Notes: generated by a model from the letters alone, not told the origin. A DNA stretch of 64,000 nt from Streptomyces sp. NBC_01235 (GCF_035989285.1 NZ_CP108513.1:10354001-10418000); one strand, 5' to 3'; counted from the stretch's first letter, positions 6,891-16,171 are shown. Numbers and translations: made by a program.

Positions 6891-8918
6891 CTACGGAGTC
6901 ACGTCCGTGACCCTCCAGCGCTGGTTGGAACCGGAGTTGGCCAGCCACGTGGTGACGGCGGCACCCTCGTTGGTCGCCTGGCCGCCGACTTCGAGGAGGC
7001 GCCCGGTGGCCACGTTGACCAGGGTCCACGTCCCGTCACCGGTGGACGACATGATCCACTCGGTGGCGGGGTCCCGCTCACCGGTGTCGGGCTCCACCAC
7101 CGGCACGTTGTCGCGGACGGCGAGGCGCTTGCCCTCGGCCGGGTTGGCGAAGACGTAGTGCTGGCGGTTGCCGGTCCTGCCGTACCGGGCGTCCAGTTGC
7201 CACTGCTGCGCGACAGTGCCGTTGGCCGAGCCGATGACCAGGTTCGTGCCGTTGGCCCCGACGGTCACCGCCTTGCCGCTCTGCACGCCGGTCAGCGTGT
7301 ACGAGTGACCCTTGCTGAACAGACCCGCGTTCTTCGCGACACCCGAGACGCCCTTGACGGCGAAGGAGGTCACGGACTGGGCGGGGACGGTGTAGGTGGC
7401 CTTGCCGTCGACGACCTTGACCGGCGCCTGCTGCTGGAGCTTGCCGTCGGCGCTGGTCACGGTCGGCGTGACCGTCGCGTTGCCCTTGATCGTGCGGAAC
7501 TTGGACAGGTCGATGGTGACCGTACGGGCCGCGGTGGTGGAGTTGACGTGGACGAGCGAGGCGCCCTTGCCGTCCTTGGTCACGGCGGCGGCGCTGGAGG
7601 TGTCGTCCACCTTGATCAGCTTGTCGCCGGGCTTGATGAAGTGCGTGAAGTTGCGTGCCGTGTCGAACTTGGTGTTCGTGTAGATCGGACAGGACTGCAG
7701 GGTGTCCGTCCTGGTGCAGCTGAACGGGAGCTGGATGGAACCCCAGTTGCCGCCCTTGGCGGACTCGCCGCCCGGCTTCATGTTGTCGTAGTCCTCGACC
7801 GGCTGCCAGAACACCCAGGCGGTGGGCTCCAGTTCGCGCAGGTCGTTCACCATCTGCTGGGCGAGCCCGAGGCCCGGACGCATGTCCGTGAAGCTCTGCC
7901 CGTCGCCCCAGTCGCCCTCGACCTCGCTCATCCACAGCGGCTTGTCGGCCGCCTTGGCGAGGTCGCGCACGGTGGTGCGCTGCCCGGTGCCGTAGGTGTG
8001 GACGTTCATCTGGCCGACGGCGTCCTTGGACGCCTGCGAGTAGGAGTTCCAGTTCGTCGCGAAGATGGACGGGTTGGTTTCGTCCATCGCCGAGATGTCC
8101 GCCTTGACCTTCGCCTTCTTCAGCGCGGCCGGGAGCTCGGCGAGCACCTTCTGCTGGAGCTCGGGCCCGATGTGGGCGCCCTCCTGCCGGCCGCCGACGG
8201 GCTGCCCGTTCGCGTCGAGCCGGGTGCCCCAGTAGCCGGTGTTGGGCTCGTTGAACGGGTCGATCGTGTCGACCTTGATGCCCTCCGCCTTCTCCAGCCG
8301 CTTCGTCGCACCCGCCAGATAGGCGGCGAAGTCGTCGACCGAGTCGGTCTTCAACTGGTCGGTGTTGGCGTTGAACCCGCCGGAGACATAGCCGCTGTTG
8401 GTCATGAACCACGGCGGGGAGTTGCTGAACGTCTCCCAGTGGTCGATGTCGTTCTTGATGCGCTCCACCCACCACCGCTGGGTGGCGTCGGCGTCCTTGT
8501 TCCAGTCGGCCGGGTCGTCCGCGCTCCACCAGTCGGTGTCCTCGCGGGTGGTGCCCGCGGGCGCCTTCCACCAGCCCTCGACCGCGCCGCCGGCCCGCAG
8601 GTAGTCCTTCACGTCCGGGGCGTTGCCGCCACCGATGTTGTAGCGGGCGATGTTCAGCGCGAGGCCGTCGTCGCCGAAGAGCAGCCCCGCGAGCTTCTCG
8701 CGGATTGCCGGGGGATAGTCGCCGGTGGCGTTGGCGAACCAGACCAGGCTGGTGCCCCAGCCCTCGAACTTCTGCTGCTTGTACGACGGGTCCGGCGTCA
8801 CGGTGACGGCGGCCTCGGCGTGCGCCTGTACGGGGACGCTGAGGAGCGCGGCCCCGGTGGCCAGCGCGGTGAGTGCGGCGGCCCCGAGGGTCCGTCTGCT
8901 GCGGGTACGGCGTGCCAT
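6891..8918 (-). CDS. Secreted GH30 endo-beta-1,6-galactanase-like enzyme with RICIN module
   Basis: A 675-residue exported glycosidase. A signal peptide (RRTRSRRTLG, then a hydrophobic run ending near Ala-36) precedes a GH30 barrel with FEGWGTSLVWFAN at the N-terminus. The likely acid/base is Glu-224 in DPFNEPN and the nucleophile Glu-332 in LWMSEVEGD. A beta-sandwich follows, then a C-terminal ricin-like lectin domain from about residue 545 (VAQQWQLDA, NQRWRV). The sequence resembles GH30 subfamily 5, endo-beta-1,6-galactanases. ATG 8918 has GGGAG five bases upstream; a TTG at 8930 is less likely. It is last in the galactan operon after two hairpins, which may give it separate dosage. Confidence 0.88.
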   Translation of the reverse strand: MARRTRSRRTLGAAALTALATGAALLSVPVQAHAEAAVTVTPDPSYKQQKFEGWGTSLVWFANATGDYPPAIREKLAGLLFGDDGLALNIARYNIGGGNAPDVKDYLRAGGAVEGWWKAPAGTTREDTDWWSADDPADWNKDADATQRWWVERIKNDIDHWETFSNSPPWFMTNSGYVSGGFNANTDQLKTDSVDDFAAYLAGATKRLEKAEGIKVDTIDPFNEPNTGYWGTRLDANGQPVGGRQEGAHIGPELQQKVLAELPAALKKAKVKADISAMDETNPSIFATNWNSYSQASKDAVGQMNVHTYGTGQRTTVRDLAKAADKPLWMSEVEGDWGDGQSFTDMRPGLGLAQQMVNDLRELEPTAWVFWQPVEDYDNMKPGGESAKGGNWGSIQLPFSCTRTDTLQSCPIYTNTKFDTARNFTHFIKPGDKLIKVDDTSSAAAVTKDGKGASLVHVNSTTAARTVTIDLSKFRTIKGNATVTPTVTSADGKLQQQAPVKVVDGKATYTVPAQSVTSFAVKGVSGVAKNAGLFSKGHSYTLTGVQSGKAVTVGANGTNLVIGSANGTVAQQWQLDARYGRTGNRQHYVFANPAEGKRLAVRDNVPVVEPDTGERDPATEWIMSSTGDGTWTLVNVATGRLLEVGGQATNEGAAVTTWLANSGSNQRWRVTDVTP

Positions 8919-8954
8919 CTGTGCTCCCAACTGCGGTGCGGTCGCTGTGGTGGG

Positions 8955-8981
8955 CCCCTCCCGCCGCGTGGGCGGGAGGGG
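8955..8981. terminator. Hairpin between GH42 and GH30
   Basis: CCCCTCCCGCC at 8955-8965 pairs with 8971-8981: an 11-bp perfect stem with a 5-base loop. It lies upstream of the GH30 gene in the transcript, so it may end or attenuate read-through from GH42. Confidence 0.65.
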
Positions 8982-8986
8982 ATGGC

Positions 8987-9014
8987 CCCCGGCACGGGTC
9001 AGGTCGTGCCGGGG
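8987..9014. terminator. Second hairpin downstream of GH42
   Basis: CCCCGGCACG at 8987-8996 pairs with 9005-9014: a 10-bp stem with an 8-base loop, just past the GH42 stop. Together with the hairpin at 8955-8981 it forms a tandem terminator or attenuator pair before GH30. Confidence 0.6.
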
Positions 9015-9039
9015 AGTCGTGGGGTGCGGGTGGGTGACG

Positions 9040-11085
9040 TCAGACGGTGGACTGGCGCAGTACGGCGACCTCCCGCGGCCCGAGGACGAGGGCGCCCTCC
9101 GTGCCGCCGGTGCCGATCAGCACCTCTGCGTCCATCCCCGGCACCGGCACCGTGTCGTCGGTCCGGTTGACCAGGAACAGGAACCGGCCCTCGGCACCGC
9201 GCCGGACGGTCAGCTCGACCAACCCCCGTACATCCGACGGCAGTTCACTGCTGACACCGGCCGGCTCCAGCAGTCGCGGCAGCAGCGAGCGCAGCCCGTC
9301 GACGCCGAGCCGGGTGGAGACGTACGAGGCCGAACCGCCGCCCGTCGGCCGCCGGGTGACGGCGGGACGTCCGGCGTGCACCCCGGTGCGGTAGTGCGCC
9401 AGGACCTCGGTGTCGGCGTCGGTGACGCTGATCCGGTCGGTCCACAGACTGCCCGAGGTGGCGTCGTCCAGCTCCACGCTCTCCCCGGCGAGCAGCGGAC
9501 CGAACTCCTCGATGCGGATGCCGAGCAGGTCGCGCAGGGCGCCCGGGTAACCGCCGAGCCAGATGTGGTCGTTCTCGTCGACGACCCCGGAGAAGTACGT
9601 GGTGACGAGGTGGCCGCCCTGCTCGGCGTAGCGGGTGAGCTCCTTGGCGAGCTCGGCCGGCACGACGTGCAGCACGGGCGCGATGAGCACCTGGTGGCGG
9701 GAGAGGTCGGCGCGGGTGGTGACGAGGTCGGCGCGTACGCCGAGGGCGAGCAGCGCCGAGTACCAGTCGAGCGCCTCCTGCCGGTAGTCCAGCAGCGAGG
9801 TGGGGTGCGAGTCCTGCTCGCTCGCCCACCACGACTCCCAGTCGTACAGGATGCCGACGGGCGCCGACTCGCGCTCCGAACCCGCCACCGGTGCAAGGGC
9901 CTTGAGCTTGGCTCCGAGATCGGCCACGGCGCGGAAGAGGTCGCTGTCCGCACCGGCGTGCGGGACCATCGCCGAGTGGTACTTCTCGGCGCCGGCCGCC
10001 GACTGCCGCCACTGGAAGAAGCAGACCGCGTCCGCGCCGTGCGCCACGTGCAGCAGCGAGTCACGGGCCAGGTCGCCGGGCCGCTTCGCCACGTTGACGG
10101 GCTGCCAGTTGACGGCGCTGGTGGAGTGCTCCATCAGGAACCACGGCCGGCCGCTCGCGATGCCGCTGACCAGGTTCGCGGAGAAGGACAGCTCGTCGCG
10201 GTCCTGCGGGCCGGGGTGGACGTAGTGGTCGTTGGAGACGAAGTCGATCTCGCCCGCCCAGTCGGGGTAGTTCATGCCCTTGGTGCCGCCCATCACCATG
10301 AAGTTGGTGGTGACCGGGATCCCGGGCGTGATCTCCCGCAGGATCTCGCGCTCCGCGACGAGGTGGTCCTTCAGCGCGTCCGAGGAGAACCGCTTGAAGT
10401 CCAGCTGCTGGGTGGGGTTCGGGTGCGACGCCGCCAGCCGCGGCGGCAGGATCTGCTCCCAGTCGCTGTAACGCTGCGACCAGAACGCCGTGCCCCAGGC
10501 GTGGTTGAGGGCGTCGAGGGCGCCGTAGCGGGTGCGCAGCCAGACGCGGAAGGCGCGGGCCGCGTCGTCCGAGTAGTCGTAGATGTTGTGGCAGCCCAGC
10601 TCGTTGGAGACATGCCAGGCGACGAGGGCCGGATGGTCCTTGTAGCGGCCGGCGATCTCCCGGACCAGCCGCAGGGCGTGCTCGCGGAAGACGGGCGAGG
10701 TGGGCCGCCAGTGCTGGCGGGCTCCCGGCCAGAGCGTCTCACCGTTCGCCGTGACCGGCAGGATCTCCGGGTGGGCGGTGGTCAGCCACGGCGGCGGGGA
10801 GGCGGTGGCGGTGGCCAGGTCGACGCCGATGCCGCCCGCGTGCAGCAGGTCCATGACCTCGTCGAGCCAGCCGAAGTCCCAGGTGTCCGGGCCCGGCTGG
10901 ATGCGGGCCCAGGAGAAGATCCCCACGGAGACGACGTTGACGCCGGCCTCCTGCATCAGCCGGACGTCCTCCTCCCACACGTCCCGGGGCCACTGCTCGG
11001 GGTTGTAGTCGGCGCCGTAGGCCAGACGCGGAGCGGGGTCACCGTCCGCCCCGCGCAGCATGCGGGACTGGAGGGTGGAGATCAT
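9040..11085 (-). CDS. GH42 beta-galactosidase
   Basis: A 681-residue cytoplasmic glycosidase with no signal peptide. LAYGADYNPEQWP near residues 21-33 is the GH42 signature. The acid/base is predicted as Glu-162 in VSNELGCHN and the nucleophile as Glu-319 in WFLMEHS. The barrel is followed by the trimerisation and C-terminal beta domains, of normal family length. ATG 11085 has AAGGA upstream. The gene lies between the sugar-binding protein and the secreted GH30, so it probably trims galacto-oligosaccharides imported by the ABC system to galactose. Confidence 0.93.
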   Translation of the reverse strand: MISTLQSRMLRGADGDPAPRLAYGADYNPEQWPRDVWEEDVRLMQEAGVNVVSVGIFSWARIQPGPDTWDFGWLDEVMDLLHAGGIGVDLATATASPPPWLTTAHPEILPVTANGETLWPGARQHWRPTSPVFREHALRLVREIAGRYKDHPALVAWHVSNELGCHNIYDYSDDAARAFRVWLRTRYGALDALNHAWGTAFWSQRYSDWEQILPPRLAASHPNPTQQLDFKRFSSDALKDHLVAEREILREITPGIPVTTNFMVMGGTKGMNYPDWAGEIDFVSNDHYVHPGPQDRDELSFSANLVSGIASGRPWFLMEHSTSAVNWQPVNVAKRPGDLARDSLLHVAHGADAVCFFQWRQSAAGAEKYHSAMVPHAGADSDLFRAVADLGAKLKALAPVAGSERESAPVGILYDWESWWASEQDSHPTSLLDYRQEALDWYSALLALGVRADLVTTRADLSRHQVLIAPVLHVVPAELAKELTRYAEQGGHLVTTYFSGVVDENDHIWLGGYPGALRDLLGIRIEEFGPLLAGESVELDDATSGSLWTDRISVTDADTEVLAHYRTGVHAGRPAVTRRPTGGGSASYVSTRLGVDGLRSLLPRLLEPAGVSSELPSDVRGLVELTVRRGAEGRFLFLVNRTDDTVPVPGMDAEVLIGTGGTEGALVLGPREVAVLRQSTV

Positions 11086-11112
11086 GGCGGTCCTTCCGAA
11101 GGTGGTGCACGG

Positions 11113-11142
11113 GGGCGGCGCGGCCCGGGAGCCGCGCCGCCC
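11113..11142. terminator. Strong intra-operon hairpin between sugar-binding protein and GH42
   Basis: GGGCGGCGCGGC at 11113-11124 pairs exactly with 11131-11142: a 12-bp G/C stem with a 6-base loop. It sits 31 bases past the binding-protein stop. Such hairpins often keep the binding-protein message more abundant than downstream genes. Confidence 0.65.
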
Positions 11143-11173
11143 GGCGTTTTACTGCGTACCGACTGCTTGTCGA

Positions 11174-12511
11174 CTACTTCTCGATGGTGAAGCCCTGCTC
11201 CTCGCCGTACTTGACCGAGGCGTCCTGCCAGGCCTTCAGACCGTCCGCCAGCTTGGTGCCGGAGACGTAGGCCTTGCCGACGGTGTCGTTGAAGATCGAG
11301 TTGGCGTACGGCTGGAACGGGAGGTAGGACCAGTCGCTCGCCACGTTCGCGGCCGACTCGGCGAAGATCTTGTTCGCCTCCTGGCCACCGAAGTAGTCGA
11401 ACTTCTTGCTCTGGAACGCGGCCGACGCCAGCTCCGCCTTGGTGGCGGGGAAGGCACCCTCGCCGACCCGGGAGGCGACACCGTCACCGGCGTTGGCGTA
11501 CTCGGTGAAGGCGTAGGCGAGTTCCTTGTTCTTGGCCAGCGCCGGGACGGCCAGCGAGCTGCCGCCGTTCTCCGCGCTTGCCTTGTCGCCCTTGGTCCAG
11601 GCCGGCATCGCCGCCGCGCGCCACTGGCCCTTGGCGTTCGGGACGCCGGTGGTGAAGTTGGCGGGCATCCAGGCGCCGGTGGCCAGGGTGGCGATGGTGC
11701 CGTCGCCCAGGCCCTTGTACCAGTCGTCGGTCCAGCCGTTGACCGGGGCGAGCAGCTTCTCGTCGATCAGCTTCTGCCAGACCGTCTCGAACTTCTTGGC
11801 GCCCGCGTCGTCGAAGTTGATGGCGACCTTGGTGCCGTCGACCTTGTAGGGGCGCGAACCGGCCTGCCACAGCAGGGAGGTTGTGAAGCCCGGGTCACCG
11901 AGGTCGTTGGCGATGTAGGCCTTCGGGTCGGCCTTGTGGAGCTTGCGGGCCGCGTCCAGGTACTCGTCCCAGGTGGTCGGGACGGCGATCTTGTACTTGT
12001 CGAAGACCGTCTTGTTGTAGAACAGCGCCATCGGGCCCGAGTCCATCGGCAGGCCGTAGACCTTGTCGCCGTCGCTGACCGCGTTCCACGGGCCCGGCGT
12101 GTACTTCGAGGCGAGCTTGTCGGCGCCGTAGGGGGCCAGGTCGGTCAGGCCCTTGGTCAGGGAGTACTGGCCGAGCGCGAAGTACTCGACCTGGGCGACG
12201 TCCGGGACGCCCTTGCCGGCCGAGATCGCGTTGGACAGCGCGGTGTAGTGCTTGTCGCCGGAGCGCTCGCCGACCAGGTTGATCTTGACCTTCGGGTACT
12301 TCTTCTGGAAGTCGGCGGCCACGGTCTTCAGGGTGGGCTCCCAGGCCCAGACCGTGATGTTGCCGCCCTTGTCCAGGGCCGCCTGGACGTCTCCGGCGGA
12401 GACGGCCTTCGTGTCGGAGTCGTCGTCCGAGCCGCCGCAGGCGGTGACGCCCAGGGCGAGGGTGGAGACGAGGGCGATGCCGCGCAGGATGCGGCTCGTT
12501 GTTCTGCGCAT
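11174..12511 (-). CDS. Sugar ABC transporter substrate-binding lipoprotein (CUT1)
   Basis: A 445-residue extracellular solute-binding protein family 1 member. The signal peptide ends in the lipobox LGVTACGG, so it is anchored in the membrane at the Cys. ITVWAWEPTLKTVAADF opens the mature domain, and DVAQVEYFAL and GLPMDSGPMALFYN are typical of CUT1 sugar binders. ATG 12511 has GGAAG nine bases upstream. It is third in the operon after two permeases, an order (permease, permease, binding protein, glycosidases) reversed from the common one. Galacto-oligosaccharide is the inferred ligand. Confidence 0.92.
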   Translation of the reverse strand: MRRTTSRILRGIALVSTLALGVTACGGSDDDSDTKAVSAGDVQAALDKGGNITVWAWEPTLKTVAADFQKKYPKVKINLVGERSGDKHYTALSNAISAGKGVPDVAQVEYFALGQYSLTKGLTDLAPYGADKLASKYTPGPWNAVSDGDKVYGLPMDSGPMALFYNKTVFDKYKIAVPTTWDEYLDAARKLHKADPKAYIANDLGDPGFTTSLLWQAGSRPYKVDGTKVAINFDDAGAKKFETVWQKLIDEKLLAPVNGWTDDWYKGLGDGTIATLATGAWMPANFTTGVPNAKGQWRAAAMPAWTKGDKASAENGGSSLAVPALAKNKELAYAFTEYANAGDGVASRVGEGAFPATKAELASAAFQSKKFDYFGGQEANKIFAESAANVASDWSYLPFQPYANSIFNDTVGKAYVSGTKLADGLKAWQDASVKYGEEQGFTIEK

Positions 12512-12603
12512 GGGGCTGCTTCCACTTCTTCGTGGGTGGGACAGGTGAGGGTGGGGGTGGTGCTGGTGGTGCTCAAATGTGGGGCTTGGGGGCGCGGCCC
12601 ACG

Positions 12604-13527
12604 TCACTCCTTGACACTTCCGGCGGCGAGGCCGGACTGCCAGTACTTCTGGAGGAACAGGAAGGCGGCGATCAGCGGGAGGATGGTGAGCAGGGACCCC
12701 GTGATCACCAGGTTGAAGATCACGTCGCCACCGATGGTCTGTGCCTGGGAGCTCCAGGCGCTCAGACCCAGCGTCAGCGGGTACCAGTCCGGGTCCTTCA
12801 GCATGATCAGCGGGAGGAAGTAGTTGTTCCAGGTGGCGACCGTGGTGAACAGCAGCACGGTCACGATCCCGGGGGCCAGCAGCGGCAGCGCGACCTGGAA
12901 GAAGGTCCGCACCTCGCTCGCCCCGTCCATCCGGGCCGCCTCCAGCAGCTCGGTCGGGATCGCCTCCGCGGCGAACACCCACATCAGATAGAGACCGAAC
13001 GGCGACACGAGGGACGGGATGATCACCGCCCAGGGAGTGTCGGTCAGTCCCATCTTGCTGAACATCAGGAAGGTCGGCACCGCCAGCGCCGTGGCCGGCA
13101 CGGCGACCGCACCGATCACCACGGCGAAGATCGCACGCTTGCCGGGGAACTGGAACTTCGCCAGGGCGTACCCGCCCAGCACGGCCAGCAGGGTCGCGCC
13201 GCCCGCACCGAGCACCACATACAGCAGGGTGTTCAGCAGCCAGCGGCCGAAGATGCCGTCGTGGTAGGTGAAGGTGGTCCGGATGTTGTCCCACAGGGCG
13301 AAGTCGTGGGCGAACCACAGGCCGCCTGAGTCGGCCAGGCCCGACTGGGTCTTCGTGGCGTTGATGACCAGCCAGATCAGCGGCACCACGGTGTAGAGGG
13401 CCATCAGGGCCATCAGCACCGTCAGCAGCACATTGCGCTTCGGCTTGCCCGGGGTGTGCTTCTTGCGGGGGGTTCGTAGCCTCGGGGCGGTGTTCTTCGC
13501 GGGGGAGGCGGTGACAGAGGTGCTCAT
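12604..13527 (-). CDS. Sugar ABC transporter permease, MalG type
   Basis: A 307-residue inner-membrane permease with six predicted segments. The cytoplasmic EAA loop EAARMDGASEVRTFFQV is where the ATPase docks. A basic, Pro/Lys-rich N-terminal tail precedes the first helix (VLLTVLMALMALYTVVPLIW). It overlaps nothing and starts 4 bases after the MalF-type gene. No ATPase gene is in this locus, so it presumably uses a shared MsiK-type ATPase encoded elsewhere, as is common in Streptomyces. Confidence 0.93.
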   Translation of the reverse strand: MSTSVTASPAKNTAPRLRTPRKKHTPGKPKRNVLLTVLMALMALYTVVPLIWLVINATKTQSGLADSGGLWFAHDFALWDNIRTTFTYHDGIFGRWLLNTLLYVVLGAGGATLLAVLGGYALAKFQFPGKRAIFAVVIGAVAVPATALAVPTFLMFSKMGLTDTPWAVIIPSLVSPFGLYLMWVFAAEAIPTELLEAARMDGASEVRTFFQVALPLLAPGIVTVLLFTTVATWNNYFLPLIMLKDPDWYPLTLGLSAWSSQAQTIGGDVIFNLVITGSLLTILPLIAAFLFLQKYWQSGLAAGSVKE

Positions 13528-13531
13528 CGGG

Positions 13532-14458
13532 TCACGCTCCCTTGCGCATGCCGCGCAGCTGGACGGCGTAGGCGACGATCATCGTGATGACGCCCATGAT
13601 GATGGCCACCGTCGCGGAGTAGTTGTGCTGCTGGCCGTTGAAGGACAGCGAGTACGTGTAGAAGTTCGGCGTGTAGTCCGTGGTGATGGAGTTCAGCGCC
13701 AGCGGACGCAGGATGCTCGGCTCGTTGAAGAGCTGGAAGCTGCCGATGATCGAGAAGATCGTCGCGATGACGAGCGCGCCACGGATCGCGGGCAGCTTGA
13801 TCGAGCTGATGATCCGCCACTGACCGGCGCCGTCGATCTCCGCCGCCTCGTACAGCGAGGTCGGGATGACCCGCAGCGCCGAGTAGAAGATCAGCATGTT
13901 GTACCCGACGAACTCCCAGGTCACGATGTTGCCGATGGAGGCGAGCACCCAGCCGGGGGAGAGCAGGTCGGGAAGCGAGACACCGAACGCGGAGTTGATG
14001 TCGCCCACCAGGCCGTACTTGGTGCCGTACATGAAGCCCCACATCAGGGTGGCGACCACGGCGGGCACGGCGTACGGCAGGAAGATCGTGATCCGGAAGA
14101 AGCTCTTGCCGTAGAGCCGGCCGCTGTCCAGAGCCAGCGCCACCAGCAGGGCGATGCCCAGCATGATCGGTACCTGGATCACGAGGAAGAGTGCCACTCG
14201 GCCGACCGCCGACCAGAACGCGTCGTCCTGCAGGGCCCGCGTGTAGTTGTCCAGTCCGACGAACTGGTTTCCGCCGATGAGCTGGTTGCGGAAGAGGCTC
14301 AGGTAGATCGAATACACGATCGGGGCCAGGAAGACCAGGGCGAACACGGCCACGAAGGGACCTATGAAACCCCACCCCGTCCAGGAGCGGCGGTCCCGTT
14401 TCGCCGGAGGAGGTGCCGGCCGCGCCTCGGCGGCCACCGGCGGTTGCAGCGTCGTCAT
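13532..14458 (-). CDS. Sugar ABC transporter permease, MalF type
   Basis: A 308-residue permease whose first helix is GFIGPFVAVFALVFLAPIVY and whose EAA loop reads EAAEIDGAGQWRIISSI. It is the first gene of the leftward galactan operon. ATG 14458 follows a GAGGAA ribosome site. Its promoter region holds two LacI-type palindromes, so transcription is probably repressed in the absence of the galactan-derived inducer. Confidence 0.93.
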   Translation of the reverse strand: MTTLQPPVAAEARPAPPPAKRDRRSWTGWGFIGPFVAVFALVFLAPIVYSIYLSLFRNQLIGGNQFVGLDNYTRALQDDAFWSAVGRVALFLVIQVPIMLGIALLVALALDSGRLYGKSFFRITIFLPYAVPAVVATLMWGFMYGTKYGLVGDINSAFGVSLPDLLSPGWVLASIGNIVTWEFVGYNMLIFYSALRVIPTSLYEAAEIDGAGQWRIISSIKLPAIRGALVIATIFSIIGSFQLFNEPSILRPLALNSITTDYTPNFYTYSLSFNGQQHNYSATVAIIMGVITMIVAYAVQLRGMRKGA

Positions 14459-14531
14459 GTCGTTCCTCGCTCGTCCAGTCCTGGAGCCGGCGGTGCTGCG
14501 CGGAGATCTCCGGACACCCCACCGCCACCAT

Positions 14532-14549
14532 GATGTTTGCGTAAACATC
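14532..14549. promoter_or_regulatory. LacI-type operator, proximal to permease operon
   Basis: GATGTTTGCGTAAACATC is an 18-bp palindrome with one mismatched pair at the centre flank. It shares the GTTT-N2-4-AAAC core with the second site 45 bp away, centre to centre. It lies between the divergent lacI-type gene and the transporter operon. Confidence 0.8.
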
Positions 14550-14577
14550 AGCCACGCAAGGGGCTCGATGAGCTGTT

Positions 14578-14593
14578 ATGTTTACGTAAACAT
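14578..14593. promoter_or_regulatory. LacI-type operator, perfect palindrome
   Basis: ATGTTTACGTAAACAT is a perfect 16-bp palindrome with the central CG typical of LacI/GalR sites. With its partner 45 bp away it could support looping and control both divergent transcripts, including autoregulation of the regulator. Confidence 0.85.
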
Positions 14594-14690
14594 CTGATGG
14601 CGGCATGTCTACACTGCCCCGATAACGATGGTCAAGGGTCCCCTGGGACAGACCGTGACACCTGATCAGACAGAGAGGTGGGCACACCGA

Positions 14691-15743
14691 GTGGACATGG
14701 CTGAAAGAACACCGGCGAGGGTGCCGAGACGCCCCCGCGCCACGGCCTCCATGGCCGACGTCGCGCGGCTCGCCGGGGTGTCCTCGCAGACCGTCTCGCG
14801 GGTCTCCAACGGTTACGCGGGCGTGAACGAGGAGACCCGACAGCAGGTGCTCGCGGCCATGCAGGAACTCGGCTACCGGCCCAACAGCGCCGCGCGCGCC
14901 CTCAAGCGCGGGGAGTTCCGCACCATCGGCGTCATCACGTTCACGCTGTCCACGACCGGCAATGTGCGCACCCTGGAGGCGATCGCCACCTCGGCGGCCG
15001 CCGAGGGGTACGCGGTGACGCTGCTGCCGGTGGCCGTCCCCACCACCGACGAGGTGCGCGGCGCGTTCTCCCGGCTGGAGGAACTGGCCGTCGACGCGGT
15101 GATCGTCATCATGGAGGTGCACCTGCTGGACGCGGCCACCGTCAAACTGCCGCCGCACGTCCAGGTCGTGGTGGTGGACTCCGACGCCGGCGACCACTAC
15201 ACCGTCGTCGACACCGACCAGGCCGGCGGCACCCGCACCGCCGTCCAGCACCTCCTCGACCTCGGCCACCGGACCGTCTGGCACCTGGGCGGGCCCGAGG
15301 GCTCGTTCGCCGCGCAGCGCCGCGCGGACGCCTGGCGCGCGGCCCTGACCGATGCGGGCCGCACCGCGCCGCCCCTCGTCAGGGGCGACTGGTCGGCGGA
15401 GTCCGGCTACCGGGCCGGCCTCGACCTCGCGGCCCGCGAGGAGTGTACGGCCGTCTTCGCGGCCAACGACCAGATGGCCCTGGGCCTGCTGCGCGCCCTG
15501 CACGAAAGCGGCCGCCGGGTGCCGGAGGACGTCAGCGTCATCGGCTTCGACGACATCCCCGAGGCGGGTTCCTTCCTGCCCCCGCTCACCACCCTGCACC
15601 AGGACTTCGCCGAGGTCGGCCGGCTCTGCGTCCAGGCCGTGCTGCGCAAGATGCGCCCGGACGGCTCGGAACACGGAACGACACTCGTGCCGACACGGCT
15701 GGTACTGCGGGACAGCACGGCACCGCCGCCGGCGGTTCGGTAG
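14691..15743 (+). CDS. LacI family transcriptional regulator of the galactan locus
   Basis: A 350-residue LacI/GalR repressor. The N-terminal helix-turn-helix MADVARLAGVSSQTVSRVSN is followed by the hinge helix (PNSAARALKRG) and a periplasmic-binding-like sensor domain ending in the usual GFDDIPEAGSFLPPLTT. GTG 14691 has GAGAGG eleven bases upstream; ATG 14697 and ATG 14628 are alternatives. It is divergent from the transporter and glycosidase operon, and both promoters overlap the two palindromic operators. The inducer is probably galactose or a short galacto-oligosaccharide, by context only. Confidence 0.92.
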   Translation: MDMAERTPARVPRRPRATASMADVARLAGVSSQTVSRVSNGYAGVNEETRQQVLAAMQELGYRPNSAARALKRGEFRTIGVITFTLSTTGNVRTLEAIATSAAAEGYAVTLLPVAVPTTDEVRGAFSRLEELAVDAVIVIMEVHLLDAATVKLPPHVQVVVVDSDAGDHYTVVDTDQAGGTRTAVQHLLDLGHRTVWHLGGPEGSFAAQRRADAWRAALTDAGRTAPPLVRGDWSAESGYRAGLDLAAREECTAVFAANDQMALGLLRALHESGRRVPEDVSVIGFDDIPEAGSFLPPLTTLHQDFAEVGRLCVQAVLRKMRPDGSEHGTTLVPTRLVLRDSTAPPPAVR

Positions 15744-16029
15744 GGGTCTGCTGCGGAAGCTCGGCAGTGGCGTCGCCCGGGGAGCCGGCGGCCGCTTCGA
15801 GGGCTTGCCCGGCGCTGGTGGGCGCGCTGCCGCCGCGGTCCGGTTGGCCCCTTCGGAGCCCTGCTCACACCGCTGACGCGGTGATCGAAGCGGCGCCGCC
15901 GCTCGGGTCCGACGGGTCGCTTCGGCTCCCGCGGCGTCGGTGTGGGCGGGCGTACGGCGGCTCTGCGGGGTGCCGGTGGCCGCCGCTTCAGGAGCCCGCC
16001 TTCACGGCACTGGTGCTGCGACAGAAGCG

Positions 16030-16059
16030 GCACCGACCCGCCCGGCGGGGCGTCGGTGC
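16030..16059. terminator. Hairpin in the gap between lacI-type gene and acyltransferase
   Basis: GCACCGAC at 16030-16037 pairs with 16052-16059, with further G/C pairing inside. It is the only terminator-like structure in the 426-base gap 15744-16169 between two convergent genes. I see no coding sequence in that gap. Confidence 0.45.
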
Positions 16060-16091
16060 GGGAGGCGTGGGAGGTCGTCCGCGACCGCCGA

Positions 16092-16171
16092 TGGATGGCG
16101 CATCAGACGCCCGCCCCAGGGAAGCTTCGCTTGGATGGCGCATCAGACGCCCGCCCCAGGGAAGCTTCGCT
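16092..16171. repeat. Exact 40-bp tandem duplication
   Basis: The 40-bp unit at 16092-16131, beginning TGGATGGCGCATCAGACG, is repeated without change at 16132-16171. The second copy ends within the last codon of the acyltransferase gene, whose stop is at 16170-16172. Perfect identity suggests a recent slippage event. Confidence 0.9.

Noticed and set aside
15744..16169. Open frames in the gap between the LacI-type gene and the acyltransferase
   Set aside because: No ribosome sites or conserved motifs; the composition looks non-coding and includes a tandem duplication.
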